In this document: positions 1 to 9,002 of the stretch, piece by piece
Layout of the letters: each line of letters starts with the position of its first letter
Position numbering within the stretch: the stretch's first letter is position 1
Source: Histomonas meleagridis
Taxonomy: Eukaryota; Parabasalia; Tritrichomonadida; Dientamoebidae
NCBI GenBank assembly: GCA_020186115.1
Contig: WSYJ01000140.1
Span: 330,878 to 394,877 of the forward strand
Direction: 5' to 3'
DNA: 64,000 nt
The notes under the pieces: generated by a model
Seen by the model: only the letters and a program-made list of their open reading frames with translations
Told to the model about the DNA's origin: nothing
Database searches by the model: none
Made by a program: the position numbers and the translations under genes

Positions 1-1491
1 CTTCACGTTACCTGTTGACTTATCTTGTGCCGAAACATTCATAATACCATCGGCATTAACATCGAATGTAACTTCAATCTGTGGAACGCCGCGTGGTGCT
101 GGCGGAATACCCGTTAAATCGAATGTACCAAGTAAGTTGTTGTCGCGTGTTCGTGAACGTTCTCCTTCGTATACTTTGATTGTAACTGCAGGCTGGTTAT
201 CGGAGAATGTTGTGAAGACATTTGACTTCTTGCATGGGATTGTTGTGTTACGTGGAATCAGCACTGTCATAATTTCACCTGCTGTTTCGATACCTAATGA
301 AAGTGGAGCAACATCTAACAATAAGATATCTTTGATTTCTTCGTGTGTATCACCTTTGATAATTGCTGCTTGTACTGCTGCACCATATGCAACTGCTTCA
401 TCCGGATCAACACCACGGCATGGCTGCTTACCATTGAAGAAGTCTTGTAACAATTGTTGAACACGTGGAATACGTGATGAACCACCAACAAGAACAATAT
501 CAGTGACATCGGACTTTGACATGTTTGCATCCCTTAAAACTTGTGCGACTGGATTCATTGTTGATCTGAAAAGTTCATCATTTAAGTTCTCGAACATAGC
601 ACGTGAGATGTTATCCATGAAATCATGGCCTTCATATAATGAATCGCAGACAATTGATGCGGATGTGGCTGTGGATAATGTTCGCTTAGCACGTTCGCAT
701 GCTGTTCGTAATGTACGGAGTGCACGTGGCGATTGTCTTAAGTCGCATTTGAACTTCTTTTGGAAACGATCTGCGAAGTAATTAACCATACGGTTATCAA
801 AATCTTCACCACCAAGATGTGTATCACCTGCTGTGGCACGCACTTCGAACATACCACCATCGATATCAAGTAGGGAAACATCAAATGTACCACCACCAAG
901 ATCGAAGATAAGAACATGACGTTCGTTGTCGGATTTTTCGTTAAGACCGAAGGCAATAGCAGCGGCTGTTGGTTCGTTGATGATACGAAGAACATTGAGA
1001 CCGGCAATAACACCTGCATCTTTGGTGGCTTGACGTTGACCATCGTTGAAATAGGCTGGAACTGTAACAACAGCATCAGTAACTTTGTTGGAAAGTTGGC
1101 TTTCGGCGATTTCCTTCATTTTACCTAAAACCATAGCTGAGATTTCTTCTGGGTAGAATTGTTTGGTTTCACCCTTCCATTGAACTTGAATCCTTGGACG
1201 ATCTGCATCACCACGAACAACCTTGAATGGCCAGTGTTGCATATCTTTTTGAACGACTGGATCACTGAATTTACGTCCAATCATACGCTTTGCATCGAAA
1301 ACTGTGTTTGTTGGGTTCATGGCAGCTTGGTTCTTAGCAGCATCACCGACAAGACGTTCATCTTCGGTGAATGCAACATAAGATGGGGTTGTACGATTAC
1401 CCATATCATTTGCGATAATATCGACACGACCGTGTCTGAAGACACCGACACAACTGTAAGTTGTACCAAGATCAATACCAATTGCTGACAT
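1..1491 (-). CDS. Cytosolic HSP70 chaperone, 3' end outside the window
   Basis: Partial gene: 497 codons from the ATG at 1491 to the window edge, with no stop. The protein begins [18 protein letters not shown], the phosphate-binding loop of Hsp70. It also has the second ATPase signature ([12 protein letters not shown]), the third ([12 protein letters not shown]) and the start of the substrate-binding domain. There is no signal or targeting peptide before DLGTT, so it should be the cytosolic/nuclear form, an ATP-driven chaperone working with J-proteins and exchange factors. The missing part is the C-terminal lid. Codon use is richer in G and C than in neighbours, as expected of a highly expressed gene. 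An initiator-like TCATTTT lies just before the ATG, and GACCGTTT and TCAAACGTTA (coding strand) lie about 90-110 bases upstream. Confident from the signatures. Confidence 0.97.
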   Translation of the reverse strand, partial: MSAIGIDLGTTYSCVGVFRHGRVDIIANDMGNRTTPSYVAFTEDERLVGDAAKNQAAMNPTNTVFDAKRMIGRKFSDPVVQKDMQHWPFKVVRGDADRPRIQVQWKGETKQFYPEEISAMVLGKMKEIAESQLSNKVTDAVVTVPAYFNDGQRQATKDAGVIAGLNVLRIINEPTAAAIAFGLNEKSDNERHVLIFDLGGGTFDVSLLDIDGGMFEVRATAGDTHLGGEDFDNRMVNYFADRFQKKFKCDLRQSPRALRTLRTACERAKRTLSTATSASIVCDSLYEGHDFMDNISRAMFENLNDELFRSTMNPVAQVLRDANMSKSDVTDIVLVGGSSRIPRVQQLLQDFFNGKQPCRGVDPDEAVAYGAAVQAAIIKGDTHEEIKDILLLDVAPLSLGIETAGEIMTVLIPRNTTIPCKKSNVFTTFSDNQPAVTIKVYEGERSRTRDNNLLGTFDLTGIPPAPRGVPQIEVTFDVNADGIMNVSAQDKSTGNVK

Positions 1492-1495
1492 TAAA

Positions 1496-1502
1496 AAAAT
1501 GA
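1496..1502 (-). promoter_or_regulatory. Initiator-like element of HSP70
   Basis: On the coding strand TCATTTT lies 5-11 bases before the ATG. It fits the first seven positions of the Trichomonas initiator TCAYTWYTCATTA and would give an 11-base leader if the A is +1. The match is short and A/T-rich, so it is only suggestive alone; the NTF2-like gene next door has the same arrangement. Confidence 0.45.
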
Positions 1503-1624
1503 TCTCATAAAGGCATTTTTTGGCTGAGCATTTACTGATTCAAATTAAGTATTCGACCATTTAAAGTATTCAAATCACAATAACGTTTGATGATAAACGG
1601 TCGAAAATCTTATTCAAGAAAGTT

Positions 1625-2053
1625 TTAGTGTTTAGCAGAAAGAGGACTGTCGGAAAGAGCCCAGCCTTCAACAACGCGTACACCTACAGGCTCTGGGTTT
1701 TGCTTAAAGTTAACAAATTCCATAGTATGTTGTAAGATTTCTTCATTTGTATCAAGATTCTTTACCTTAACACTGTAGCGAATTGCTGCCCAATCATCCT
1801 TAATAATCATATTATCGAATTCGCCTAGTTCCATGGTGTAATGTTGGAAAAGTTGTCCCATCATATCTTTATATTGTTGTAATGTTAATCGATGGCCATA
1901 CACATTATAATGTGCATCTGGTTCGTATAATGTATTACACCAATCTAACCATCCTTCATACCCACCATTCCAGTTCTTGAATCCATTTACATGACGATCA
2001 CGGATTGCTTCTTCCATATTTGGTGCACTTTGTATCTTTTGTGCTTCTGACAT
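1625..2053 (-). CDS. SnoaL-like / predicted ester cyclase (NTF2 fold)
   Basis: A 142-residue protein with the sequence character of the SnoaL-like or predicted ester cyclase group of the NTF2-like superfamily: an N-terminal helix with W and Y residues, a middle part containing DAHYNVYG, then alternating strands ending in RVVEGWALSD. Such single-domain cone-shaped proteins bind small hydrophobic molecules; some catalyse cyclisation or isomerisation, many have no known reaction. No catalytic residues can be assigned here. There is no signal peptide or membrane segment, so it should be cytosolic. The ATG at 2053 is preceded by an initiator-like TCATTTT. Family assignment is moderate; function is open. 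Confidence 0.75.
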   Translation of the reverse strand: MSEAQKIQSAPNMEEAIRDRHVNGFKNWNGGYEGWLDWCNTLYEPDAHYNVYGHRLTLQQYKDMMGQLFQHYTMELGEFDNMIIKDDWAAIRYSVKVKNLDTNEEILQHTMEFVNFKQNPEPVGVRVVEGWALSDSPLSAKH

Positions 2054-2057
2054 TATA

Positions 2058-2064
2058 AAAATGA
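2058..2064 (-). promoter_or_regulatory. Initiator-like element of the NTF2-like gene
   Basis: TCATTTT on the coding strand, 5-11 bases before the ATG at 2053. This is the same element at the same spacing as in front of the HSP70 gene. Confidence 0.45.
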
Positions 2065-2257
2065 TTATCTAAAGAAACTTTTCACCGGAGATTTAAATGC
2101 TCGGTGAACATCATCCAATCAATTCACCACTTCATAAACTATTCAATATTTCATTTACAGAACTTTACTTGTCACCGGGCGATAGTTTTTCCAAGAAAAA
2201 TACAAAAGTGAATAACTCTTTCCTAAAAAGTGAGATGTTTCATATCCCAAAAAATTT

Positions 2258-2263
2258 AAAAAA
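2258..2263 (-). terminator. RNA polymerase III terminator of tRNA-Ala(TGC)
   Basis: Six T on the coding strand start right after the discriminator base of the tRNA, and a second run of six T follows three bases later. This is the expected polymerase III stop signal. Confidence 0.75.
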
Positions 2264-2335
2264 TGGATGTGTGGGGGATCGAACCCCAGGCCTCTACAAT
2301 GCAAATGTAGCGCTCTACCACTGAGCTACACACCC
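2264..2335 (-). tRNA. tRNA-Ala, anticodon TGC
   Basis: A 72-base gene including the discriminator A, without encoded CCA or intron. It folds fully: acceptor GGGTGTG/CACATCC, D arm GCTC/GAGC, anticodon stem CTACA/TGTAG with loop TTTGCAT (anticodon TGC), a five-base variable region and T arm TGGGG/CCCCA with loop TTCGATC. The acceptor has the G3:U70 wobble pair, the main identity element for alanyl-tRNA synthetase, which confirms alanine. A-box and B-box match the polymerase III consensus. A T-run terminator follows directly. It stands alone between two protein genes. Confidence 0.96.
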
Positions 2336-2689
2336 TTACATGAATTGTTTGAAAATTATATCTATAATTATAATTTTTTACGGTTTTTACAATATATGTG
2401 AAGATCTATATATAATTCAGAATAATTTTTTATTTATTCATTAAATATTTAATAAAAATTTATTAAATTTATAAAAATATTGATAAATGTCTTCAAGTAT
2501 ATACTTTTTATTTCTTAGTTTGAATATTTTTTATTAATTTTAATATTTTTAAGAAAATAATTTTTTTATAATCATACAGTTTTAACTTAAAAGTTTAAAG
2601 TTTATTCATTAATTTTATAGGGATGAGTGTGCATTACGTTTATGTCTTAGATTTCTATGAAACCTCTCATAAGAAAAGAAAGATATCCA
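2336..2689. other. Intergenic, no gene seen
   Basis: About 350 bases of very AT-rich DNA, rich in TTTATTAATTT-like runs, between the tRNA and the membrane-protein gene. No reading frame or RNA fold is supported. Confidence 0.6.
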
Positions 2690-2709
2690 AAACTTGTGTC
2701 CACAAGTTT
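2690..2709. promoter_or_regulatory. 20-bp palindrome before the membrane-protein gene
   Basis: AAACTTGTG and CACAAGTTT form a perfect nine-base inverted repeat around a two-base centre, ending 28 bases before the ATG at 2738. The position suits a binding site for a dimeric regulator, or a short hairpin in the leader. No known trichomonad factor can be named. Confidence 0.35.
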
Positions 2710-2737
2710 CATATATGAATAAGAAAAGTGACATAAA

Positions 2738-3505
2738 ATGGACGAAGACGTTAATGAAAACAGCCCGCTTCTCGAAAATCAACAAAACAAACCAGATGAA
2801 ATTTTGCCTTCAAGTTTATCACACCACCTTTACCATATTTGTTCTTTTGCAGCGCTAATTTTTGCCTGCTTATTACTTTTGACATTTGGAACTGGTAAAA
2901 CATTCAAAGTTTTTCGAATACTTTTTATAGTCACTACAATACTACAACACGCTATAGGTCTTGTAGAAAACATGTTAAATAATAATAACAATAAGTTCAC
3001 TCCAAAATTGTTATTATTATCTATTCATTTTCACTACATTATATTCTTGCTTTTAATCAGTTTCTCAAAAGCTACACCAATCCTTTTAGTTATATTCTAC
3101 ATCATAACATTAGGAATCAATATTTTGAATTACATTTTAAGTGATTTAATTCCATTAGTCGGAGAAACTGATCCATCTATAAGTGAAAGAATTCGCAGTG
3201 TAACATCTAATACTATTTTAGCAAAGGTACCAGCAATCCTTGATATCATTCTTTTGTTCCAATACTTAGTATTAATGTTCACAGATTTTTCATTTATCTC
3301 CATTTTGACATTTGCTGTATTTGCTTTTTGGATTGTTTTATTCAGTTATGTAACAAGCACAAATCATCTTGCTGTTTGGGGATCAATTGGAAGGTGGTTC
3401 AAACACCTTAATTTCCCAGAAGATTCAATTGCAGGAAAAGTAATAAAATTTTTCGTTGATACATTTGATTATATCGGAAATCTTGGAACACGTATTTATC
3501 AATAA
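2738..3505 (+). CDS. Multi-pass membrane protein, family not recognised
   Basis: A 255-residue protein with a short polar N-terminus (about residues 1-32) and several hydrophobic stretches: about 33-50, 60-75, 92-108, 113-135, 165-180 and 186-206. The tail is amphipathic and ends near GNLGTRIYQ. It has no cleavable signal peptide. The N-terminal tail contains ENSPLL, which fits the acidic dileucine motif [DE]xxxL[LI] used for sorting to endosomes or lysosomes; with such a motif facing the cytosol, an endomembrane place is plausible but unproven. A run of five asparagines (about residue 80) comes from an AAT repeat. No transporter signature is visible. It may be a small endomembrane protein; no function is claimed. 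Confidence 0.7.
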   Translation: MDEDVNENSPLLENQQNKPDEILPSSLSHHLYHICSFAALIFACLLLLTFGTGKTFKVFRILFIVTTILQHAIGLVENMLNNNNNKFTPKLLLLSIHFHYIIFLLLISFSKATPILLVIFYIITLGINILNYILSDLIPLVGETDPSISERIRSVTSNTILAKVPAILDIILLFQYLVLMFTDFSFISILTFAVFAFWIVLFSYVTSTNHLAVWGSIGRWFKHLNFPEDSIAGKVIKFFVDTFDYIGNLGTRIYQ

Positions 3506-3779
3506 ACAAAACAAATATTTTTTAAATAAATTAATTTATAACTATAGAATTTTATTTGTTTTCAAATTAAAATATAACTAAAAAGGGAAATCTCATTTCA
3601 ATAAATAGTATCAATAAAACGATAGTCCTTCCTAAGCAATGGTTACCAAAACCATAAGCGAGTAAAAAGCAATTGAGTACATACGATGTATTTATCTTAA
3701 AATAAGTTGAAAGATATGCGAATTCTTTGGCATTTGGAAGATCAAACAGACATTGTGAATTTTATGACCATTATAGCAC

Positions 3780-3932
3780 ATGCCCGGAGTTACTAAAGAA
3801 AAATGCCCTGTTTGCGGATATGAAATGACTAAACCATTCGAATGGCGCTGCCCTATTTGTATCAAGCACAATGATAATATTAAATTACCAGTTGATCCAA
3901 CATATCTTCTTGCAAAGAAAGATACAAAATAA
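3780..3932 (+). CDS. Small zinc-ribbon protein (50 residues)
   Basis: A short gene starting at the ATG at 3780, with an in-frame TAG two codons upstream. The product has two CxxC knuckles, CPVCGYEM and CPIC, 16 residues apart, as in rubredoxin-like or RNA-polymerase-type zinc ribbons, followed by a lysine-rich tail. It is far shorter than most annotated genes and easily missed. The second knuckle sits in the motif KPFEWRCPIC, where the aromatic and proline neighbours are typical of zinc ribbons. It could bind zinc or iron; no partner can be named. Coding is supported mainly by the paired knuckles and a clean frame. Confidence 0.55.
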   Translation: MPGVTKEKCPVCGYEMTKPFEWRCPICIKHNDNIKLPVDPTYLLAKKDTK

Positions 3933-4092
3933 GCGAGAAACAACTTTTAAGTAAAATAAAAATACACCAAAACTATTTTATTCATAAACTCTTTGAGACT
4001 TTGGCTTCACATTCATTTTTTAAATCATCAATTATCGATAATATATTTTATAAGTAATGAAACAAAACAAAATTCCAAAAAATATAAACATT

Positions 4093-6984
4093 TTATTCAT
4101 CTTCTTCTTCTCCATCCTTTTGTTCGTCTATTTCGATTGGAATCAATTCTTCAGCATTATGATGATCAACTTGTACCATATTCTCATCGAACTCATTTAT
4201 TTTTCTTTTCATTACAAAAATAAAAACAATAATAATAACAATCAAAACAATAATTATTAACACTAAAATGACAATTGCTCTTTGATAATTATTAATACTA
4301 TCACCATAAGCATCATAAACTTTCCCCAAAACCTTAAATTCGATATATGATTTTTGGTCTGTTATTGCATACATCGAAACGTGAATTGGTTTTCCTTTTT
4401 TAATTTTTGCTAAATTTTCATCATCAAATGAAATAATCTTTTCATTTGATTCATTATGCGTATAACAAATGTTTCCAGGCTCTGTAAGTTTAGCAGGAAC
4501 GAGGTCAAAGTTAAAACATATAATACAATTATGTTGATTATTATAACATTTAAAGGAAACGGAAATGTTTTTATCATAAGGGAAAAACTTTTTGTAATAA
4601 ACAATTCGAGGCATTACGTCAATATGATAAACTTTTCCTATAATGACATCATCAATTGGAACATTACAATTAAATCCATGTGAATTTGAATCACAAACAC
4701 AAATTCCATTTTTACATTTTCCCGATTTACATTTAAAATTACAATTTTGAGGAATTGTTTTATTTAAAAACAATGGATTTTCATTAAAATCAGTAATATT
4801 AAATCCGCCATGAATTACAATAGAATATAAAGCAACAGTATTTAATGGATAATTAGAAGAAATAACATGAATTTCATAATTGCCAATTGATGGATTCTGA
4901 ATAATAACTTTTTCGGTTGTCGAAAATTCATCATTTAAATCATTGCCATGATAAACAGTACCATTCGGATCAACTATAACTAAATCAAGATCAGCAAATA
5001 ATGGTAAAAATGTTGACGAAGGTAAAGGTGGGTCCAAATATGACATAGTAATTTTTAATTGCATCGAATTATTCGTAATTAAAATATTATATAAATGATG
5101 TTGATTAGAACCAATTGAAATATTATTAATAAATCGAATTCCATAACCAGTAAATCCTAAACCTTCATAAAGAACAGGTATACCAAATCCTGTTATTAAT
5201 GGATCTAAAAAAGGATTTGCACTATTTATGATAAATGCTTTCATTAAACTTGAAGAAGGAATTACTTCTACTCCAGTGTTTTCTGTTAAATATGGGAACC
5301 ATTTATCAACAAAATATTGGCGAACAATTGCAATAAGTCCTGCAGCTGCAGGAGCAGCCATTGACGTTCCTGATTTAACAGATAATTCAGCTGTGGAACA
5401 TGTGGCTTTAATTGGTTTAAGAGGATTTTGCGCACGTGCACTTGTAATACGTGAACCAGGTACAACAATTTCTGGTTTTATATATCCAAGTTCTGTTGGA
5501 CCTTGCGAAGATAAGCCATGTTTAGTTAGAGGTGAAAGGTTTTCATTTAAATAAGGTATAATTGTGCCTTTTGGATCTGTCGAATTAATATTTATTGGAT
5601 TTTCCATATATAATATTAGTTTTGATGAATTTGAAGGGCATTTTTTGTTCTTTTGTTTTTTTAATATAATTATACTCGAGTTTATTAATGAAATATCAAT
5701 ATTTTCATTAGAAATAAAAATTGTTCCATTTATGGCTTCGGTCTTATTAAATACAATTGGCATATTGATAATAAAAATCGATGGATTTAGAAATATTGAT
5801 TCATAAATTGAATCACCACAAACTTGGTTAAGTTTAAATTTTTGATTATCCACAATTAAATAATATGAATTACCTTTTGGTGGTTGATAAATAGTTGAAA
5901 TTGATCCAATTGATAATACATTTTTTGAATTAGCTGGGACAAAAATTGTATATGGTTTCCCACTATTACCACAAGCAAATATAAATATTTTATCGGAATG
6001 ATAATACGCAGCTTCAGAATATGCTTGACGAACATTTTCATGTTGTTTTGCAAAGCCCCAACTATTCGACGATATATGTGAGTTAACGTACTCCATCCTT
6101 TCAACGTAAAATGGAAGAGAAACATCACCAAAATCTTGTGAACCTTTTTTAAGATCTCCTAAATCATGCATATAAAGAAGTGCTCCTGGAGCAATACCAT
6201 CAAAAGAAGAAATACCACAATGAGAACAAAAAGATTTGCCAGCAATGATGCCACAAACATGAGAACCATGTCCATTTTCAGGATCGTACTTATCTGCAAT
6301 GTTATCATAAAGAATAATTTTACGATGTTTTAAATTGATTTTACCATATGTAACTGGCGTATTTGGATCAAAGAAAAAACAATGATTCGTATCAACACCT
6401 GTATCAGCTACAGTAACAACTTGTCCTTTCCCGTCTAACCCAATAAGATGTAGAGGTCTTGGAATTCTGTATCTGTCATTTTCAATAGAAGGATATCTAT
6501 TTCCTGTTTGAAGGAAACCAGCAGAATAAATATTTTCAAGCTTTGGCTTAGTATGCTCACTTATATGTAAAACTTGCTTATCATATATAACATTTGATAT
6601 ATTTGAAATTGAGTATAAATTATCTGATAATTTTAAAAATGGAATCCCTGGATCCCATTCCGAATGTGCATATACCAAATAAGAGTCATGATTTAGATTG
6701 ACTTTGTTATTATTTCGAAAAGGATATAATTCGGCAATTTTATTTTTTAATAAATAATTAATTTGAGTTTCATTCAAGTACATTTGATACCATCCTGGTT
6801 GGATCATATCTTGTGATTTAAAAAAGACATGATATTTTTTGTTTAATTCATCGATTTGAAATTGAGTCAATAAAATTATTATTCTTACTAAAAACCAACC
6901 ACCTGATGCCGAAAGTAATAAAGACTTTTGATTTGCCTTTGTTACATTAAAAACATAATTAATTGAAGAGCCAATCGAAATCAA
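4093..6984 (-). CDS. Membrane-anchored subtilisin-like serine protease (S8), start uncertain
   Basis: The frame is 963 codons long from its first plausible start codon. The catalytic triad is complete: Asp in VADTGVD (about 194), His in NGHGSHVCG (239) and Ser in SGTSMAAP (541), with the oxyanion Asn in FACGNSG (340). About 110 residues are inserted between the oxyanion and Ser regions, the usual place of a protease-associated insert. After the catalytic domain come a beta-sandwich region, an EGF-like cysteine cluster (about 745-772), a single membrane helix (about 902-925) and an acidic cytosolic tail, so the protease should face outside or a lumen. The frame has no ATG near its 5' end: it opens after a TAG at 7015-7017 and the first plausible start is a TTG at 6984. 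The expected signal peptide is not clear. The 5' end may be damaged, or a small exon may be missing. It is a paralogue of the gene at 45.5-49.3 kb. Confidence 0.88.
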   Translation of the reverse strand: MISIGSSINYVFNVTKANQKSLLLSASGGWFLVRIIILLTQFQIDELNKKYHVFFKSQDMIQPGWYQMYLNETQINYLLKNKIAELYPFRNNNKVNLNHDSYLVYAHSEWDPGIPFLKLSDNLYSISNISNVIYDKQVLHISEHTKPKLENIYSAGFLQTGNRYPSIENDRYRIPRPLHLIGLDGKGQVVTVADTGVDTNHCFFFDPNTPVTYGKINLKHRKIILYDNIADKYDPENGHGSHVCGIIAGKSFCSHCGISSFDGIAPGALLYMHDLGDLKKGSQDFGDVSLPFYVERMEYVNSHISSNSWGFAKQHENVRQAYSEAAYYHSDKIFIFACGNSGKPYTIFVPANSKNVLSIGSISTIYQPPKGNSYYLIVDNQKFKLNQVCGDSIYESIFLNPSIFIINMPIVFNKTEAINGTIFISNENIDISLINSSIIILKKQKNKKCPSNSSKLILYMENPININSTDPKGTIIPYLNENLSPLTKHGLSSQGPTELGYIKPEIVVPGSRITSARAQNPLKPIKATCSTAELSVKSGTSMAAPAAAGLIAIVRQYFVDKWFPYLTENTGVEVIPSSSLMKAFIINSANPFLDPLITGFGIPVLYEGLGFTGYGIRFINNISIGSNQHHLYNILITNNSMQLKITMSYLDPPLPSSTFLPLFADLDLVIVDPNGTVYHGNDLNDEFSTTEKVIIQNPSIGNYEIHVISSNYPLNTVALYSIVIHGGFNITDFNENPLFLNKTIPQNCNFKCKSGKCKNGICVCDSNSHGFNCNVPIDDVIIGKVYHIDVMPRIVYYKKFFPYDKNISVSFKCYNNQHNCIICFNFDLVPAKLTEPGNICYTHNESNEKIISFDDENLAKIKKGKPIHVSMYAITDQKSYIEFKVLGKVYDAYGDSINNYQRAIVILVLIIIVLIVIIIVFIFVMKRKINEFDENMVQVDHHNAEELIPIEIDEQKDGEEEDE

Positions 6985-7308
6985 AACAGGATTCGATGTT
7001 TCTAATGGAATTCTCTATCGGCCAATTGAATTGAATTGAATTCAAAAGCATAAATGTTCCTAGAATCGTAATGGTAGAATTTATCTTAGAGCACATGAAG
7101 ATAAATGATAAGATTTAGTTCTTGAAATATTTTTATAACTCATAATTTAGTCTAGTTGAAAAAAATTGATCAAGCAATTTTTTTCAGAAATCCATGATTG
7201 ATAAACCCATTTCAAAATAAGAAATAATATTTTATAATATTGAAAGAACTATATATGGTTTTTGGTAATTTCGTTCCTTTCTCGTACTGTGGAGTTTAAA
7301 AATTTAGC

Positions 7309-7332
7309 GACCGTTTGTTTATCATAACCGCT
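7309..7332 (+). promoter_or_regulatory. Promoter-like pair GACCGTTT and AACCGCT
   Basis: GACCGTTT (7309-7316) and AACCGCT (7326-7332) lie 35-58 bases before the ATG of the SH3 gene. Both resemble Myb recognition sites and recur before other genes in this window (see findings). Confidence 0.4.
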
Positions 7333-7366
7333 TTTTCGTAAGTTTTTACAGCAAAAATTTCCTTCC

Positions 7367-8611
7367 ATGATGTCAAAGAAAGAAGTAATCGACTCACATT
7401 TCGAATCTGCAACCAGGGAATACAACCTAATTGTTAAGATATGTGAACAAACAATTGAACTTTTCAAAAAATATGGACAACCATCATTTGATTTGCAACA
7501 AAGTCGTTATAATCCACAGTCAGTAGAAGATTACATACCTGGCTTTCCAGGTTCGCTATTTGATGCAGTTTGGCAAATTTCTATCACCATGGAGTCAATT
7601 CATGCAGCATATACCAATTTTGCGACATGTTTTAAGAACGAAGAGTTTGCTGCCTTAAAAGAGATACTTGAAAAAAGGCAGAAGAACAAATCCATTTCTG
7701 ATATGCGTGTAAATACCTCAGAAGATATTGATAAGCAATTAGTTACCACAACTTTTACATATCACACACAACTTCTTGATGCTGCAAACAAAATCAATGA
7801 TTACGTTTCAAAGTCAATTGCACAAAAAACATCAAAATCTTCAATGAAGAGAACTCTTACCAACCTTTGGCAAAGCTATTCCAAGTGTCTTGGCGATTTC
7901 CTTCCTGCACGTGAAGCCCTTAAAGTTTCCACTGATGAGATGGAGTCAGCCACATCTCGCCATATCAATTCCATCAATGAGAGTGAAGTACAAGCCAAGT
8001 CAGAACTTTGTCAAAGAGTCTTTAAGCCTTACCTTGAGAAGGTTGGTGTTCTTGTCCAATCCATTCAAGTCACATCCAATAAGCTTAATGAGCTTTGTTC
8101 CAAAATCGACTTCGATTCCGACTTTAACTCATTTACTAAGTCCGCCAACTTCCACTTTGTCGATATTGAAGTTCCTCATTTCGAGCGCTTCAAGTTCTCG
8201 AGTCGATTCACAATGCCAGATCGCATCTACATTCCAAGGTTCAAATTCCTTTACTTCCCACTGCAGGCCGCCGTCGCGAAGGCGAACTTCCGCCCCGAAT
8301 CCGCAAGCGAGTTGCCGCTCGAGAAGGGCCGAAGGATATATCTGATGGAGCAAATGGAGAGCGGCAAAGATTGGATCCTCGCGCTGCTCTGCGGATGGGG
8401 CAAAATTGGGTTTGTGCCATCTTCGTTTGTCGAGGTCATTGGGAGTAAGCTCGGCGTCCTTAAGGCTTCATATAAAGACCCGAATTTTGCTGTGAATAAC
8501 GAAAGATTCGTTGCTGTCGTAAAGGAGAATGAAGAAGACGCAACTTACGAATGTATAGATGAAAGTAACGTGGTTGCAAAGGTGCCAAAAAGCGAAATGT
8601 ACCTCCTTTGA
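7367..8611 (+). CDS. Putative BAR/F-BAR and SH3 domain protein
   Basis: A 414-residue protein. The C-terminal part holds an SH3 domain (about residues 298-357): the ALYDY-like strand is replaced by AKANFRPES, followed by ELPLEKG, the conserved Trp in DWILA, and GFVPSSFVEVI, which is the classical end of the fold. Residues 1-260 are mostly helical with heptad-like spacing and look like a BAR or F-BAR membrane-bending module, but this is inferred from helix content and domain order only. Such proteins link curved membranes to actin regulators through proline-rich ligands. The RhoGAP at 50.7 kb has a proline-rich tail and could be such a ligand; that is speculation. The DNA coding for the SH3 domain is clearly richer in GC than the rest of the gene. 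Two ATG codons are adjacent at the start; the first is taken. Confidence 0.8.
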   Translation: MMSKKEVIDSHFESATREYNLIVKICEQTIELFKKYGQPSFDLQQSRYNPQSVEDYIPGFPGSLFDAVWQISITMESIHAAYTNFATCFKNEEFAALKEILEKRQKNKSISDMRVNTSEDIDKQLVTTTFTYHTQLLDAANKINDYVSKSIAQKTSKSSMKRTLTNLWQSYSKCLGDFLPAREALKVSTDEMESATSRHINSINESEVQAKSELCQRVFKPYLEKVGVLVQSIQVTSNKLNELCSKIDFDSDFNSFTKSANFHFVDIEVPHFERFKFSSRFTMPDRIYIPRFKFLYFPLQAAVAKANFRPESASELPLEKGRRIYLMEQMESGKDWILALLCGWGKIGFVPSSFVEVIGSKLGVLKASYKDPNFAVNNERFVAVVKENEEDATYECIDESNVVAKVPKSEMYLL

Positions 8612-9002
8612 GGTCGAATATTTTTATAAAAATTTTGGGGAAAAAAGGTTTTCGTTGTATTTGCCGATAGGAAATTGAAAGAAAAAATAGTTTCCGGAGT
8701 ATTGAAATTACGATCGTTCATAGAAATTTGTTATCGTAATGGAAATGAATTCAAAAGTTTTGAGGGAATTCAATGCTGTGTTCATAACGATAAAATATGT
8801 TGTAAATTTTTTATCTTCTCAGCATTTTAAACAAATTCTAAAACTAACATAATTTTATTAAGAGCTTATATGCTGAAATTATTAAGAACATGTTATCTTC
8901 AAGCAATAAGGAAAAGAAGTAATAAAATTAATTATATATGAAACAATTATTGGATTTGAATTGGGTTACTTTGGGCTTAATATGGTTACAAGTTTTTATA
9001 TT
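8612..9002. other. Intergenic between convergent genes
   Basis: About 390 bases of AT-rich DNA containing the 3' ends of two convergent genes. No reading frame, RNA fold or repeat is supported. Confidence 0.6.

Noticed and set aside
3692-3943. 83-codon minus-strand frame over the zinc-ribbon gene
   Set aside because: The plus strand encodes paired CxxC knuckles; the minus frame is its shadow.
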